DNA of 64,000 bases from Halorubrum alkaliphilum (GTDB lineage Archaea; Halobacteriota; Halobacteria; Halobacteriales; Haloferacaceae): assembly GCF_017873815.1 (NCBI RefSeq), contig NZ_JAGGKQ010000006.1, positions 84,868 through 148,867 of the forward strand, in the 5' to 3' direction. Position 1 is the first letter of the stretch; each line of letters begins with the position of its first letter. Below the pieces are notes generated by a model. It saw only the letters and a program-made list of their open reading frames with translations. It did no database searches and had not been told where the DNA came from. Below, piece by piece: positions 25,721 to 33,986 of the stretch. Made by a program: the position numbers and the translations under genes.

Positions 25721-26249
25721 GTGTACGTTTATACACGGCCGGTGCGGTCGGCGCGCCCCGGTGAGCGCCGCGGCGCGGCGCTCACCGCCGGCGCGAGGTC
25801 GCCGGCGCTCCGCGCCGGCTGCCAGAGAATCTTCGATTCTCGCTGGAGCCCGGAACGGCGCTTGTAAGCGCCGTTCCGGCGAGGTTGGGGAGGCGTGAGG
25901 TGCGGTGCGGCCGTGGGTCGGGGCGGGACTCAAAGGGGCAGTCGCGGGACTACGTCCGGCTGCCCGAGGCGCGGACCGCCTCGCTGCCGTGAGGCAGTCA
26001 CAGATGTTCACGAGAGCGGAGCTCTCGTGAGCCAGTCAGGACGCGGCGCGTTCTGATGATGACGCAAGGACCGCAACGAGGGAGCGAAGTGACCGAGTGA
26101 GGACCGCAGCGAACGTGCGCCCGCCTCACGGCTGGGGCGTTGGAGGTCGTCACCGTCGATCCGTAGTCAACCCCTTATAAGCGATCGGCTGGGGCGTTGG
26201 AGGTATTCGCCACCGACCCGCCAGCAACGACGTATAAACAGCCGTCAGG
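25721..26249 (-). repeat. Modular dispersed repeat, copy B, with inverted core
   Basis: About 530 bp within an 865-bp gap (25506-26370) that has no gene. The flanks match copies A and C in reverse complement: the cacctcacgcctcc block and caaaggggca lie at left, and ggggcgttggagg boxes lie at right, twice with a 57-bp period. The core (about 26006-26115) is in the same plus-strand orientation as in A and C, so it is inverted relative to its own flanks. The core is bounded by a 10-bp inverted repeat, gccgtgaggc (25986-25995) and gcctcacggc (26123-26132). The left part is a string of hairpins, including a 13-bp perfect stem cggaacggcgctt (25851-25863) with a 2-nt loop. Confidence 0.88.
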
Positions 26250-26370
26250 ACGCAACTCGCGCGTGACGACGGGCCACGTCGGTGCCGAGACGTCCCGTGT
26301 TCGGTGACGGCGGATCCACGTCTGATACTCGGGACGATACCGGTTTACCGCCTGATGTCGTACATCGACC

Positions 26371-28221
26371 ATGAGCGAACGGATCGACGTGTTACACGTC
26401 GACGACGACCCCTCGGTACTGGATCTGGCCGAGGCGTACTTCGATCGCGAGTTGGAGTCCGTCTCGGTGACGACCGTGACGGAGCCAAGCGCGGCGCTGG
26501 ACCGGCTTGCGGAATCGTCCTTCGACTGTCTCGTTAGCGACTACGATATGCCGGGCATGAACGGACTCGAGTTCTTCGAGGCGGTCCGCGAGGATCATCA
26601 ACACGTCCCGTTCGTGCTGTACACCGGGAAGGGAAGCGAGGAGATCGCGAGCAGGGCGCTCAACGCGGGTGTCACCGGCTACTTCCAGAAAGGGGGTCCT
26701 GAACAGCTCCAACGGCTTGCCAACCGAGTCGAGCAGGCGGCCGACGAGTACCAGACCAAGCAGGCGGCGAACCGCTATTCGACGGTGCTTACGGCGCTCG
26801 GCTATCCCATCTACGTCGTCGACGAAACTGGGACCTTCGAGTACGTCAACGAGGCGTTCGCGGAGCTGACCGGCTACGACCGCGAGGAGATCATCGGTAG
26901 CAAGCCGGGACTGATGAAAGACCGGGACGCGGTCATCGAGGCGGAAAACCGACTCGGCACGATACTCTCGAGTGACGGCCCGGACGTCCAGCGGTTCCCT
27001 GTCGATATCCACCCGAAGGAGGGCGATCCGATCCCGTGTCGCGACCACATGGCCGTGTTGCCCTACGAGGGCGAGGAGTTCGAGGGCAGCGTCGGGATCC
27101 TCCGTGATGTCTCCGAGGAGGCGGCCCGACGTGACGAGTTGGAAACGAAACAGCGGGCCCTGGACGAGGCACCGGTAGGAATCACGATCACCGATCCGGA
27201 ACAGCCGGACAACCCGATGACGTACGTCAACGACCGGTTCGTTGAGATGACCGGCTACGACCGCGAGGAGGCTGTCGGAGTCAACTGTCGGTTCCTCCAA
27301 GGACCCGAGACCGACGAAGCGGCGATCAGCGAGCTTCGGGACGCGATTGAAGCCGAGGAGTCGACCAGCGTCGAACTGCTGAACTATCGGAAAGACGGGA
27401 CCCCGTTCTGGAACCGTGTCAGCGTCGCCCCGATCCGCGAGGACGATGACGGTCCTGCCACCGGCTGGGTCGGGTTCCAGGAGGATGTCACGGAATTTAA
27501 AGAGCGCGAGGAGGCACTTCGACGGCAGAACGAACGCCTCGACGAGTTCGCGGGGATCGTCTCTCACGACCTCCGGAACCCGCTCAACGTCGCTCAGGGG
27601 CGCGTCGACCTCGCTCGCACGGAGACCGGAAACGACCACCTCGACGCCGCAAGCGACGCGCTCGGTCGAATGGAGACTATCGTCGAGCACACGCTGGCGC
27701 TTGCGCGCGAGGGACGGAGCGTCGGAGAGACCGAACCGGTGTCCGTCGCCGAGGTCGCGACCGAGAGCTGGGAGGCGGTCGACACGGGTGACGCCGCTCT
27801 CGATATCACCGCCGAACGATCCGTCTCCGCGGATCCATCGAGACTTCGGAACCTCTTCGAGAACCTGATACACAACAGCATCGAACACGGGTCGACCGAG
27901 ACCGCCCCCGAAACAGCCGCCGGCTCGCTCGACGGTTCGACCGTTTCGACGGAGTCCGCCCCCAGCGTCACCGTCCGGATCGGCGACCTCGAGGACGGGT
28001 TCTACCTCGCCGACGACGGCCCCGGGATCCCGGACGGGATACGCGACGGGCTGTTCGAGCCCGGAGAGAGCGGGGCGGAATCGGGAACCGGTTTCGGACT
28101 GGCGATCGTCAAGGAGATTGCCAACGCGCACGGCTGGACGGTTCACGCGACCGACTCCGAAACGGGTGGTGCGCGATTCGAGATCCGCGGCGTCGACAGA
28201 CCTCGGCTCGCCATCGACTGA
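26371..28221 (+). CDS. Receiver-PAS-LOV histidine kinase (blue-light sensor candidate)
   Basis: The 616-residue soluble protein starts with a receiver domain (1-120; DDD cluster, phosphoacceptor Asp57 in VSDYDMPGMNG, Lys107). A PAS domain follows (about 135-248), then a second PAS domain with the full LOV signature: GVNCRFLQ with photoactive Cys306, then NYRKDGTPFWN (Asn338, Asn348) and GFQEDVTE. The kinase core has SHDLRNPLN (His399), an N box NLIHNSIEH, DDGPGIP and a GTGFGLAIV loop. LOV domains bind FMN and form a cysteinyl adduct under blue light; light sensing is inferred from these residues. The output partner is unknown. It lies just past repeat copy B. Confidence 0.9.
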   Translation: MSERIDVLHVDDDPSVLDLAEAYFDRELESVSVTTVTEPSAALDRLAESSFDCLVSDYDMPGMNGLEFFEAVREDHQHVPFVLYTGKGSEEIASRALNAGVTGYFQKGGPEQLQRLANRVEQAADEYQTKQAANRYSTVLTALGYPIYVVDETGTFEYVNEAFAELTGYDREEIIGSKPGLMKDRDAVIEAENRLGTILSSDGPDVQRFPVDIHPKEGDPIPCRDHMAVLPYEGEEFEGSVGILRDVSEEAARRDELETKQRALDEAPVGITITDPEQPDNPMTYVNDRFVEMTGYDREEAVGVNCRFLQGPETDEAAISELRDAIEAEESTSVELLNYRKDGTPFWNRVSVAPIREDDDGPATGWVGFQEDVTEFKEREEALRRQNERLDEFAGIVSHDLRNPLNVAQGRVDLARTETGNDHLDAASDALGRMETIVEHTLALAREGRSVGETEPVSVAEVATESWEAVDTGDAALDITAERSVSADPSRLRNLFENLIHNSIEHGSTETAPETAAGSLDGSTVSTESAPSVTVRIGDLEDGFYLADDGPGIPDGIRDGLFEPGESGAESGTGFGLAIVKEIANAHGWTVHATDSETGGARFEIRGVDRPRLAID

Positions 28222-28223
28222 AG

Positions 28224-28232
28224 TATATAAGT
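28224..28232 (+). promoter_or_regulatory. TATA box for the zinc-ribbon membrane protein
   Basis: gtatataag begins 2 bp after the kinase stop and 23-31 bp before the GTG start at 28255, so this small gene has its own promoter. Confidence 0.5.
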
Positions 28233-28254
28233 CTCCGAGGAACGAACGACCGCC

Positions 28255-28533
28255 GTGCCCCGTGATCGCGTCCGCTGTGTCGAGTGCCGGGAACCGATCC
28301 CCGACGACACCCGCGTCTGCCCCCACTGTGATGCGGTACAGCCCTCCCCGCTCTTGGACGTCGCCACCGTCGTCGCCGGCGTGTTCGCGTTCGTCTTCGG
28401 CGCTATCCTCGCGTTGATGACGCTCGGAACCACCCGGCTTGCCGGCTTCATGCTTCTCGTCGTCGGGTTCGGGCTCGGGGTCGGCGGTTACACGCGCCAT
28501 ATCGACCGACGGGCCGGCCGTCGGGGCCGATGA
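28255..28533 (+). CDS. Zinc-ribbon membrane protein
   Basis: The 92-residue protein starts with GTG. An N-terminal zinc ribbon CVEC...CPHC (about 8-26) is followed by two membrane helices (about 34-55 and 61-79) and a basic tail (RRAGRRGR). Such small ribbon-plus-helix proteins are common in haloarchaea; the function is unknown. The start is supported by the TATA box 23-31 bp upstream. Confidence 0.72.
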   Translation: MPRDRVRCVECREPIPDDTRVCPHCDAVQPSPLLDVATVVAGVFAFVFGAILALMTLGTTRLAGFMLLVVGFGLGVGGYTRHIDRRAGRRGR

Positions 28534-28661
28534 ATCGACGGCTCCGGAGGTCCAGCGGCCGGAGATCCGAGAGTTTCGTGGCGGGGTATCCGGGACTCCC
28601 GGATCCGCCCGCCCGACCCGCGTCGTGACCTTTTAAGACGGACCACCTCACACGTGACCGT

Positions 28662-29336
28662 ATGGTAACACCACTCGACGCCGGAGTCGTCGTCGCCGGC
28701 CTCCTCCTCGCGTTCGTCGGCGCGGCGGTGTCCGTGTACGCCGTGACGCTGACCGGGTTCCTGATCGGTGCGGGTGCGGGATACCTGGCGGCTCCGAATC
28801 TGGTCGGACTGATCGCCGTCGACGGACTGATCCTCTCCGTCGCCGGCGTTGCTCTCGGAGGGCTTATCGGCGGGTTCCTCGCGTACGCGGGCCTCTCCGT
28901 CGCCGTCCTCGTCATCGGCGGGACGGTCGGCGGGTTCGTCGGGCGGTTCGCGGTCGGTCCGTGGTACGCGGCCGACGCGGCCGGACTCGAGGGCACCGCA
29001 CTGCTCGTCGGCGCGACGCTCGCGGGGGTCGCCGTCGGCGCGCTGCTCGGCTTCGTGCTCACCCGGACGACGCTCGTGGTTTCGACCGCGTTCATCGGCG
29101 CGGCGCTCGGTTCCCGCTCGCTTACGCCCGAGGCGTTCTCGACCGCGGCCGAGGAGCTGGCGTTCGAGCCGATCCTCTTCGACCCGACTGCGATCCCGTT
29201 CCTCGCGGTGTTCGCGCTCGGCGTCCTCTCGCAGTTCGGGCTGTTCAAACTCGGCTACGTGACGAAACTCGTGGGGATCCTCCCCGGCGCGCGCCGCTGG
29301 ACCGCGAGCGACGACGACGAGGGGACGCCGACATAA
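28662..29336 (+). CDS. Multi-pass membrane protein, TMEM198/DUF4203-like
   Basis: The 224-residue protein has about seven hydrophobic segments rich in Gly and Ala, with repeated GxxxG-type patterns (GGLIGGFLAYAG, GGTVGGFVG). The pattern resembles DUF4203/TMEM198 proteins, but I cannot confirm the family. A TATA-like ttttaag at about 28630-28636 sits about 26-32 bp before the ATG, supporting a leaderless start. No catalytic motif is visible. Confidence 0.65.
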   Translation: MVTPLDAGVVVAGLLLAFVGAAVSVYAVTLTGFLIGAGAGYLAAPNLVGLIAVDGLILSVAGVALGGLIGGFLAYAGLSVAVLVIGGTVGGFVGRFAVGPWYAADAAGLEGTALLVGATLAGVAVGALLGFVLTRTTLVVSTAFIGAALGSRSLTPEAFSTAAEELAFEPILFDPTAIPFLAVFALGVLSQFGLFKLGYVTKLVGILPGARRWTASDDDEGTPT

Positions 29337-29370
29337 GACGGCCGACGCTCCCCTCCATCACACTTTCTCC

Positions 29371-30264
29371 CTATTCGTCGAGTGCGGTCTCCAGACGGTC
29401 GATCAGCGTCTCGTTGCCGACGTACAGCGGAACGCGGTCGTGAAGCCCGTCGGGGTCGACGTCGAGGATCGACCCCGTCCCGTCGGAGGACGCGCCACCC
29501 ATTCTCTCGATGACGTACGCGATGGGGTTCGCCTCGAAGGAGAGTCGGAGCTTTCCGTCGGGCGCGTCGGTCAGGGCGGGGTACGCGAACACCCCGCCGT
29601 ACGTCACCACTTGGTTCACGTCGCCGACCATCGAGCCGCCGTACCGGAGCTTGAGCTCGTCCTCGACCTCGCGGGCGTACTCCCGGAACGCGTCGGTCCA
29701 GTCAGGAACCCGCCCGCCGAAGCCGTACACGGTCGGCTCGTCCGGAAGGGTGAGGTCGTCGTCGACGACGGTTCTGGTGACGTCACCGGAGGCGGCACGC
29801 GTGACGACCTCCTCGCGGACCCCGGACTCGTCAGCGACGACCATCGTCGTGATCGGGCCCAACAGGGTGTAGCCGGCGGCGACGAGGTCGTGGCCGGTCG
29901 CCGGTAGCGACCCCTCGTAGACCCCGACGACGGTGCCCATCGCGTTGTTCGACCGGAGGTTCGAGGAACCGTCGAGCGGATCGACCGCGACGGAGTAGCC
30001 CTCGCCGGCGTCGGTTGCGTCCGGACGCTCCTCGCTGACGTACGCGCCGACGCCGTCGACCGCGGTCAGCGCCTCGCCGAGGAGCTCGTCGGCGTACATG
30101 TCGCCCGCCAACACGGTCTCGCCGGACGGATTCTCGTCGTCGCTCTCGACCCGCCGGCCGGGCAGGGCGTCACGGATCGCCGGGGCGGTCGCCGCGACTG
30201 CGTCGAACACCGCATCGACGACGGAGTCCGGCTCGCCCGCGGCTTCGTTCGTATCGTCGGGCAT
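29371..30264 (-). CDS. fbp: Fructose-1,6-bisphosphatase (class I)
   Basis: The 297-residue enzyme contains the metal/phosphate motif VDPLDGSSNL and the class I ending (FEANPIAYVIERMGG). It removes the C1 phosphate of fructose-1,6-bisphosphate, the committed step of gluconeogenesis, in the cytosol. The gene begins 3 bp after the aldolase stop codon, so the two are almost certainly one transcript. Their products act consecutively (aldolase then phosphatase). Confidence 0.94.
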   Translation of the reverse strand: MPDDTNEAAGEPDSVVDAVFDAVAATAPAIRDALPGRRVESDDENPSGETVLAGDMYADELLGEALTAVDGVGAYVSEERPDATDAGEGYSVAVDPLDGSSNLRSNNAMGTVVGVYEGSLPATGHDLVAAGYTLLGPITTMVVADESGVREEVVTRAASGDVTRTVVDDDLTLPDEPTVYGFGGRVPDWTDAFREYAREVEDELKLRYGGSMVGDVNQVVTYGGVFAYPALTDAPDGKLRLSFEANPIAYVIERMGGASSDGTGSILDVDPDGLHDRVPLYVGNETLIDRLETALDE

Positions 30265-30267
30265 CGA

Positions 30268-31071
30268 CTACTCGCCCGCCCCGGTTTCCGCCATCGCCTC
30301 CTCCGTCGTGGCACCCTCGAAAACGACGAGTTCCAGCGCGTCGAGGATCTCGATCGGGTTGTCACGCTGGAAGACGTTCCGGCCGACCGCGAGGCCCTTC
30401 GCGCCGGCGTCCATCGATCGCTCGACGGTTCGGAGGAACGACTCGTCGTTCGTCTTCGACCCGCCGGACATCACGACCTTCGTCCGACCGGACATCCGGA
30501 CCGTCTCCGCCATCGCCTCCGGCGAGCCCGGATACTTTACCTTCGCGATGTCCGCGCCGAGTTCGTGGGCGATCCGCGCCGCGTACGCGATGGTCCGGTC
30601 GTCGGTCTCGTTTCGGACGCCCTGTCCGCGCGGGTACGCCCACATGACGACGCCCAGATCGTGTTTGCGGGACTCCTCCTGAACCTCCCGGAAGTCCTCG
30701 GCCATTCCGATCTCGTTGTTCGCGCCGCCGTACAGCGTGAAGCCGACCGCGTCGGCTCCGAGTCCCGCGGCGTACTCCGGCGTACAGTTGACCGGCGTGT
30801 CGGGTTCGCCCATCCAGAGGTTCGAGGTCCCGTTCGTCTTCAACAGCAACGACACGTCGTCGGCGTAGTCGGGGTAGTACGCCTCCGCGAGCCCCTTTTG
30901 AACGGCGATCGCCGTCACGGCGTCGTGCGTGGCCAGTTCGAACACGCGCTCGGGGTCCGCGGTCTCGGGGTTCGGATCGAAGTCGACCGGTCCGTGCTCC
31001 AAGCCGTGGTCGTACGCGAGGATCAGTGACTTTCCGTCTCGCGAGATCGCGTCGGTGGCGTGGGGAAGCAT
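30268..31071 (-). CDS. Class I fructose-bisphosphate aldolase (DhnA/DeoC-like)
   Basis: The 267-residue TIM-barrel enzyme has the archaeal class I features AYDHGLEHGP near the start, the Schiff-base Lys strand ADIAKVKYPG, and the phosphate-binding ends VMSGGSK and GLAVGRNVFQ. It condenses dihydroxyacetone phosphate and glyceraldehyde-3-phosphate. Close relatives make 2-amino-3,7-dideoxy-D-threo-hept-6-ulosonate for aromatic amino acids, but pairing with fructose-bisphosphatase 3 bp downstream favours the sugar-phosphate role. Confidence 0.87.
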   Translation of the reverse strand: MLPHATDAISRDGKSLILAYDHGLEHGPVDFDPNPETADPERVFELATHDAVTAIAVQKGLAEAYYPDYADDVSLLLKTNGTSNLWMGEPDTPVNCTPEYAAGLGADAVGFTLYGGANNEIGMAEDFREVQEESRKHDLGVVMWAYPRGQGVRNETDDRTIAYAARIAHELGADIAKVKYPGSPEAMAETVRMSGRTKVVMSGGSKTNDESFLRTVERSMDAGAKGLAVGRNVFQRDNPIEILDALELVVFEGATTEEAMAETGAGE

Positions 31072-31266
31072 CGACTACTACTCCACTCACACGAGTAAAA
31101 AAGCGTGGGGTCGTTTCGTCCCGATCGTTCGTCGGTAACTGGCGCATCACGGACTGAAACCCCCGGACATGGAGTTCCTAATGGAAGATTGTTTACTATG
31201 AACATAGGTAATTCGTTCGGCACTCGGTTCGCAATACTTACCACCCGCGACCGGCCAGCAGTCGCC

Positions 31267-32124
31267 ATGCTCGAGCTATCCGAAGTCGAGGTCGTCGGCG
31301 TGGTCGGCGCGGGGACGATGGGCGCGGGGATCGCTCAAGTCGCCGCGACCGCCGGCTACGACGTGGTGATGCGCGACATCGAGGCCGAGTACGTCGAGAA
31401 CGGGCTCGACAGCATCGACTCCAGCCTCGGTCGACTCGACGCGAAGGACGCACTCCCGGCGGAGCCCGAGACGATCCGCGATCGGATCACGGGCACGACG
31501 GAGCTCGCGGAGCTCGCGGCCGCCGACGTCGTCGTCGAGGCCGCCGTCGAGGACATGGACAGTAAAAAAGGGATCTTCGCCGATCTGGATGCCGCCGTCA
31601 ACGACGGGGTCGTCCTCGCGACCAACACGTCGACGCTATCGGTCACGGAGATAGCGAGCGCGACCGACCGCGCCGACAAGGTGATCGGGCTCCACTTCAT
31701 GAACCCGGTCCCGGTGATGGACGGCGTGGAGGTCGTGGTGGGCGAGCGCACCAGCTCCGAGGTCGTCGACTTCGCTCACGCCTTCGCCGAGGACCTCGGC
31801 AAGGAGACGTGGGAGTCCGACGACAAGCCCGGCTTCGTCACCAACCGAATCCTGATGCCGTGGATCAACGAGGGCGTCCGCGCGTTCGACGAGGGCGTCG
31901 CCGACAAGGGGGACATCGACCGCGGGATGAAACTCGGCACCAACGTCCCCATGGGACCGCTCGAACTCGCGGACCACATCGGGCTCGACGTCGTGCTCAA
32001 CGCCAGCGAGACGCTCCACGAGGAGCTCGGCGACCGGTATAAACCCGCCTACCTCGTCAAACGGAAGGTCGCGGCCGGGGATCTCGGGAAGAAGACCGGT
32101 GAAGGGTTTTATAAATACGACTGA
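31267..32124 (+). CDS. 3-hydroxyacyl-CoA dehydrogenase
   Basis: From the ATG at 31267 the protein is 285 residues, the family size for the stand-alone enzyme. The N-terminal NAD-binding fold has GAGTMGAGIAQ. The catalytic His is in GLHFMNPVPVM and the Asn in VTNRILMPWINE. The C-terminal segment ends GKKTGEGFYKYD as usual. It oxidises 3-hydroxyacyl-CoA in fatty-acid or polyhydroxyalkanoate-linked metabolism. The frame is open back to 31105, but those residues do not fit. The upstream region carries an imperfect dyad, ttactatg/cataggtaa, at about 31192-31210. Confidence 0.93.
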   Translation: MLELSEVEVVGVVGAGTMGAGIAQVAATAGYDVVMRDIEAEYVENGLDSIDSSLGRLDAKDALPAEPETIRDRITGTTELAELAAADVVVEAAVEDMDSKKGIFADLDAAVNDGVVLATNTSTLSVTEIASATDRADKVIGLHFMNPVPVMDGVEVVVGERTSSEVVDFAHAFAEDLGKETWESDDKPGFVTNRILMPWINEGVRAFDEGVADKGDIDRGMKLGTNVPMGPLELADHIGLDVVLNASETLHEELGDRYKPAYLVKRKVAAGDLGKKTGEGFYKYD

Positions 32125-32216
32125 GCCGGTCCACCCGCGTGGAGCCGCCGGGATCACGGCCACCGGGATCACGGCTGCCGGGAAACGTCTAAGCCGCTCG
32201 CCGCCCGCGTTCGGGT

Positions 32217-33053
32217 ATGCAACCGATTTCGATTCTCGGTCCCGACGCGAGCGACCTCGCCGACGCCCTCATACCCCGTCTCGACGGCCGGGTCGCGGTC
32301 GTCCGCGCGGGCGACGACCCCGTCGCCGACGGAGGTACCGGTGTGAACACGGAACCCACCGTTGTAACCGACGACCGCCCCGAAACCGCCGTCTCGCTGT
32401 CGTCGGACGGCTCGTGGCGGGGTCGAGGAACGGTTGACGGACTCGACGACCTTCTCGACGGGTTGGCACCCGATCACGACTACCTCGTTGCGGTCGGACA
32501 CGACCGGCTCCGGCTGCCGACCGTGCTCTTAGGCCCCGACGCCGACCCGGCAGACACCCCCGGCGACGTGGTCGCGACGGGGACGGCCGCGGACGACGTC
32601 GACCTCGACGCCCTCGTCGACGCGCTCGATGCCGCCGAGCCGTGGGTTACCCGTGAGACGCTCGTCGATCGGGTCGAGGCCTCGCCGCGCGCAGAGCGCT
32701 CGGGTGCCATCGCGACGTTCACGGGACGAGTCCGCGCCCGGGACGGCCCCGACGACGATCGAACCACCCACCTCGCGTTCGAGAAGTACGAGGGGGTCGC
32801 CCGCGAGCGCATGGACGCCATTAGCAACGAGTTAACCGACCGGGAGGGGGTGTTCGAGGTCGAGATGTACCACCGGACCGGGGTGATCGAGGCCGGTGAG
32901 GACATCGTGTTCGTCGTCGTGCTCGCCGGCCACCGCGTGGAGGCGTTCCGTGCCGTCGAAGACGGAATCGACCGGCTCAAAGACGAGGTGCCGATATTCA
33001 AAAAAGAGACCACGGAGTCCGAGGAGTTCTGGCTCCACCGCCCGAACGAGTGA
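32217..33053 (+). CDS. moaE: Molybdopterin synthase large subunit with MobB-like N-terminus
   Basis: The 278-residue protein has two parts. The C-terminal half (about 150-275) is MoaE: GAIATFTGRVRARDG, a conserved EKYEGVA, then HRTGVIEAGED, GHRVEAF and finally VPIFKKE, which supplies the lysine that interacts with the MoaD C-terminus. MoaE converts precursor Z to molybdopterin. The N-terminal half resembles a MobB fold (MQPISILGPDASD) but has lost the GxxxxGKT P-loop, so it is a degenerate fusion. moaD is not in the window. Confidence 0.85.
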   Translation: MQPISILGPDASDLADALIPRLDGRVAVVRAGDDPVADGGTGVNTEPTVVTDDRPETAVSLSSDGSWRGRGTVDGLDDLLDGLAPDHDYLVAVGHDRLRLPTVLLGPDADPADTPGDVVATGTAADDVDLDALVDALDAAEPWVTRETLVDRVEASPRAERSGAIATFTGRVRARDGPDDDRTTHLAFEKYEGVARERMDAISNELTDREGVFEVEMYHRTGVIEAGEDIVFVVVLAGHRVEAFRAVEDGIDRLKDEVPIFKKETTESEEFWLHRPNE

Positions 33054-33115
33054 CGCGTCGGAATCCAGCCGGCGAGGACCACTGCTTCACGAGCGCGTTC
33101 CGCCCGTCCGCGAGC

Positions 33116-33141
33116 TTTTTTACCGCCCGTGAGCCCTTTTT
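33116..33141 (+). terminator. T-tract terminators after moaE
   Basis: Runs of six T (33116-33121) and five T (33137-33141) lie 60-90 bp past the moaE stop. Archaeal RNA polymerase stops at oligo-T without needing a hairpin. Confidence 0.5.
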
Positions 33142-33426
33142 AACCGTGCGTCGGTCGTCGTCTCCCCTCCGTCGAGCGCGCGCCCGGAGGGATCGCGTCG
33201 TCTCCCGCCGCGATCCCCGAGCGATCGTGTATTCGATCTGAAACGACCCGTCGCGGAGACTCAATCGCGCCGCCCGTCTCGGCACCGCTATTTAAGACCT
33301 CAAAAACTTCTATAAAATATCTAAGTGTTTCTAAGGTATTCATAAAACGTCCGTCAGACACGTTTTATCTTCGGGAGTTTCCGTAAACGGAACTGAAACT
33401 CCCTGAACGTCACCCAACGGTGTCGG

Positions 33427-33435
33427 CTTTATATG
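33427..33435 (+). promoter_or_regulatory. TATA box and SD site of DUF7123
   Basis: ctttatatg lies about 30-38 bp before the ATG at 33465. A gaggtg Shine-Dalgarno motif lies 6 nt upstream of that ATG, which decides the start. Confidence 0.55.
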
Positions 33436-33464
33436 ATGCTCTCTCCCCAAGCGTGAGGTGTACT

Positions 33465-33725
33465 ATGAGCGCGAGCACCAACCCCTCCACGAACGCCGAT
33501 GCGACCGACACCCGAAGCAAGGAAGAGCGACTGAGACGGTACCTGCTCGACCGCGCCGAGGACGGCGAGATGTACTTCAAAGGGAAGTTCATCTCCGAGG
33601 ACGTCGACCTCTCGCCGAAGGAGATCGGCGCGCTGATGGTAAAGCTCCGCGACTCCGCCGCCGACCTCACCGTCGAGAAGTGGTCGTACACGGGTGCGAC
33701 GACGTGGCGGGTCGAACCCGCATAA
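33465..33725 (+). CDS. DUF7123 family small protein
   Basis: This 86-residue cytosolic protein is mostly one compact domain after a disordered Ser/Thr/Asn-rich start. The core ERLRRYLLDRAEDGE, DLSPKEIGALMVKLRD and KWSYTGATTWRVE looks like a small winged-helix fold and matches a conserved haloarchaeal family annotated DUF7123. Function is unknown; DNA binding is only a fold-based guess. The ATG at 33465 has a good SD and TATA, so the upstream in-frame codons (from 33420) are not used. An unusual AT-rich region with inverted repeats lies directly upstream. Confidence 0.8.
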   Translation: MSASTNPSTNADATDTRSKEERLRRYLLDRAEDGEMYFKGKFISEDVDLSPKEIGALMVKLRDSAADLTVEKWSYTGATTWRVEPA

Positions 33726-33820
33726 TGGCGGGTCACCCGATCGTCGCTCGTACCGACTCCGACTGATCGCCCGCGATCCCGTCTCCCCGTTTCGCGCTTC
33801 GAAGCGCGTTCCCGCGTTCC

Positions 33821-33910
33821 CGTACCGTTCTTCGGCCCGCCTCCCGTACCGTTCTTCGGCCCGCCTCCCGTACCGTTCTTCGGCCCGCCTCCCGTACCGT
33901 TCTTCAGTCC
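33821..33910. repeat. 24-bp minisatellite, 3.75 copies
   Basis: Three identical 24-bp units (33821-33844, 33845-33868, 33869-33892) and a partial fourth to 33910, each starting cgtaccgttcttcggcccgc. They lie in the 261-bp gap between DUF7123 and the site-2 protease. The period is a multiple of 3 but no gene reads through convincingly. Confidence 0.92.
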
Positions 33911-33986
33911 ACCCCGGTCGTCCGCCGCCGCTCACTCGGAAGCGTCCGACGACGCGGGGTTTATACTCGGCGACGGCCAACCCGAG

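Larger units (their letters stand above)
33054..33464. other. AT-rich intergenic region with two perfect inverted repeats
   Basis: This 411-bp gap has no credible gene. After two T-tracts it becomes strikingly AT-rich for this genome (about 33295-33400). A 9-bp inverted repeat ataaaacgt (33342-33350) / acgttttat (33360-33368) and a nested hairpin gggagtttc (33373-33381) / gaaactccc (33395-33403), with inner stem ttccg/cggaa, lie in tandem. The DUF7123 promoter follows. Confidence 0.7.

Noticed and set aside
31105..31266. N-terminal extension of 3-hydroxyacyl-CoA dehydrogenase
   Set aside because: It exceeds family length and has no similarity to the NAD-binding fold start, which begins right after the ATG at 31267.
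33821..33910. CRISPR array
   Set aside because: The units are directly adjacent with no unique spacers, so it is a minisatellite.
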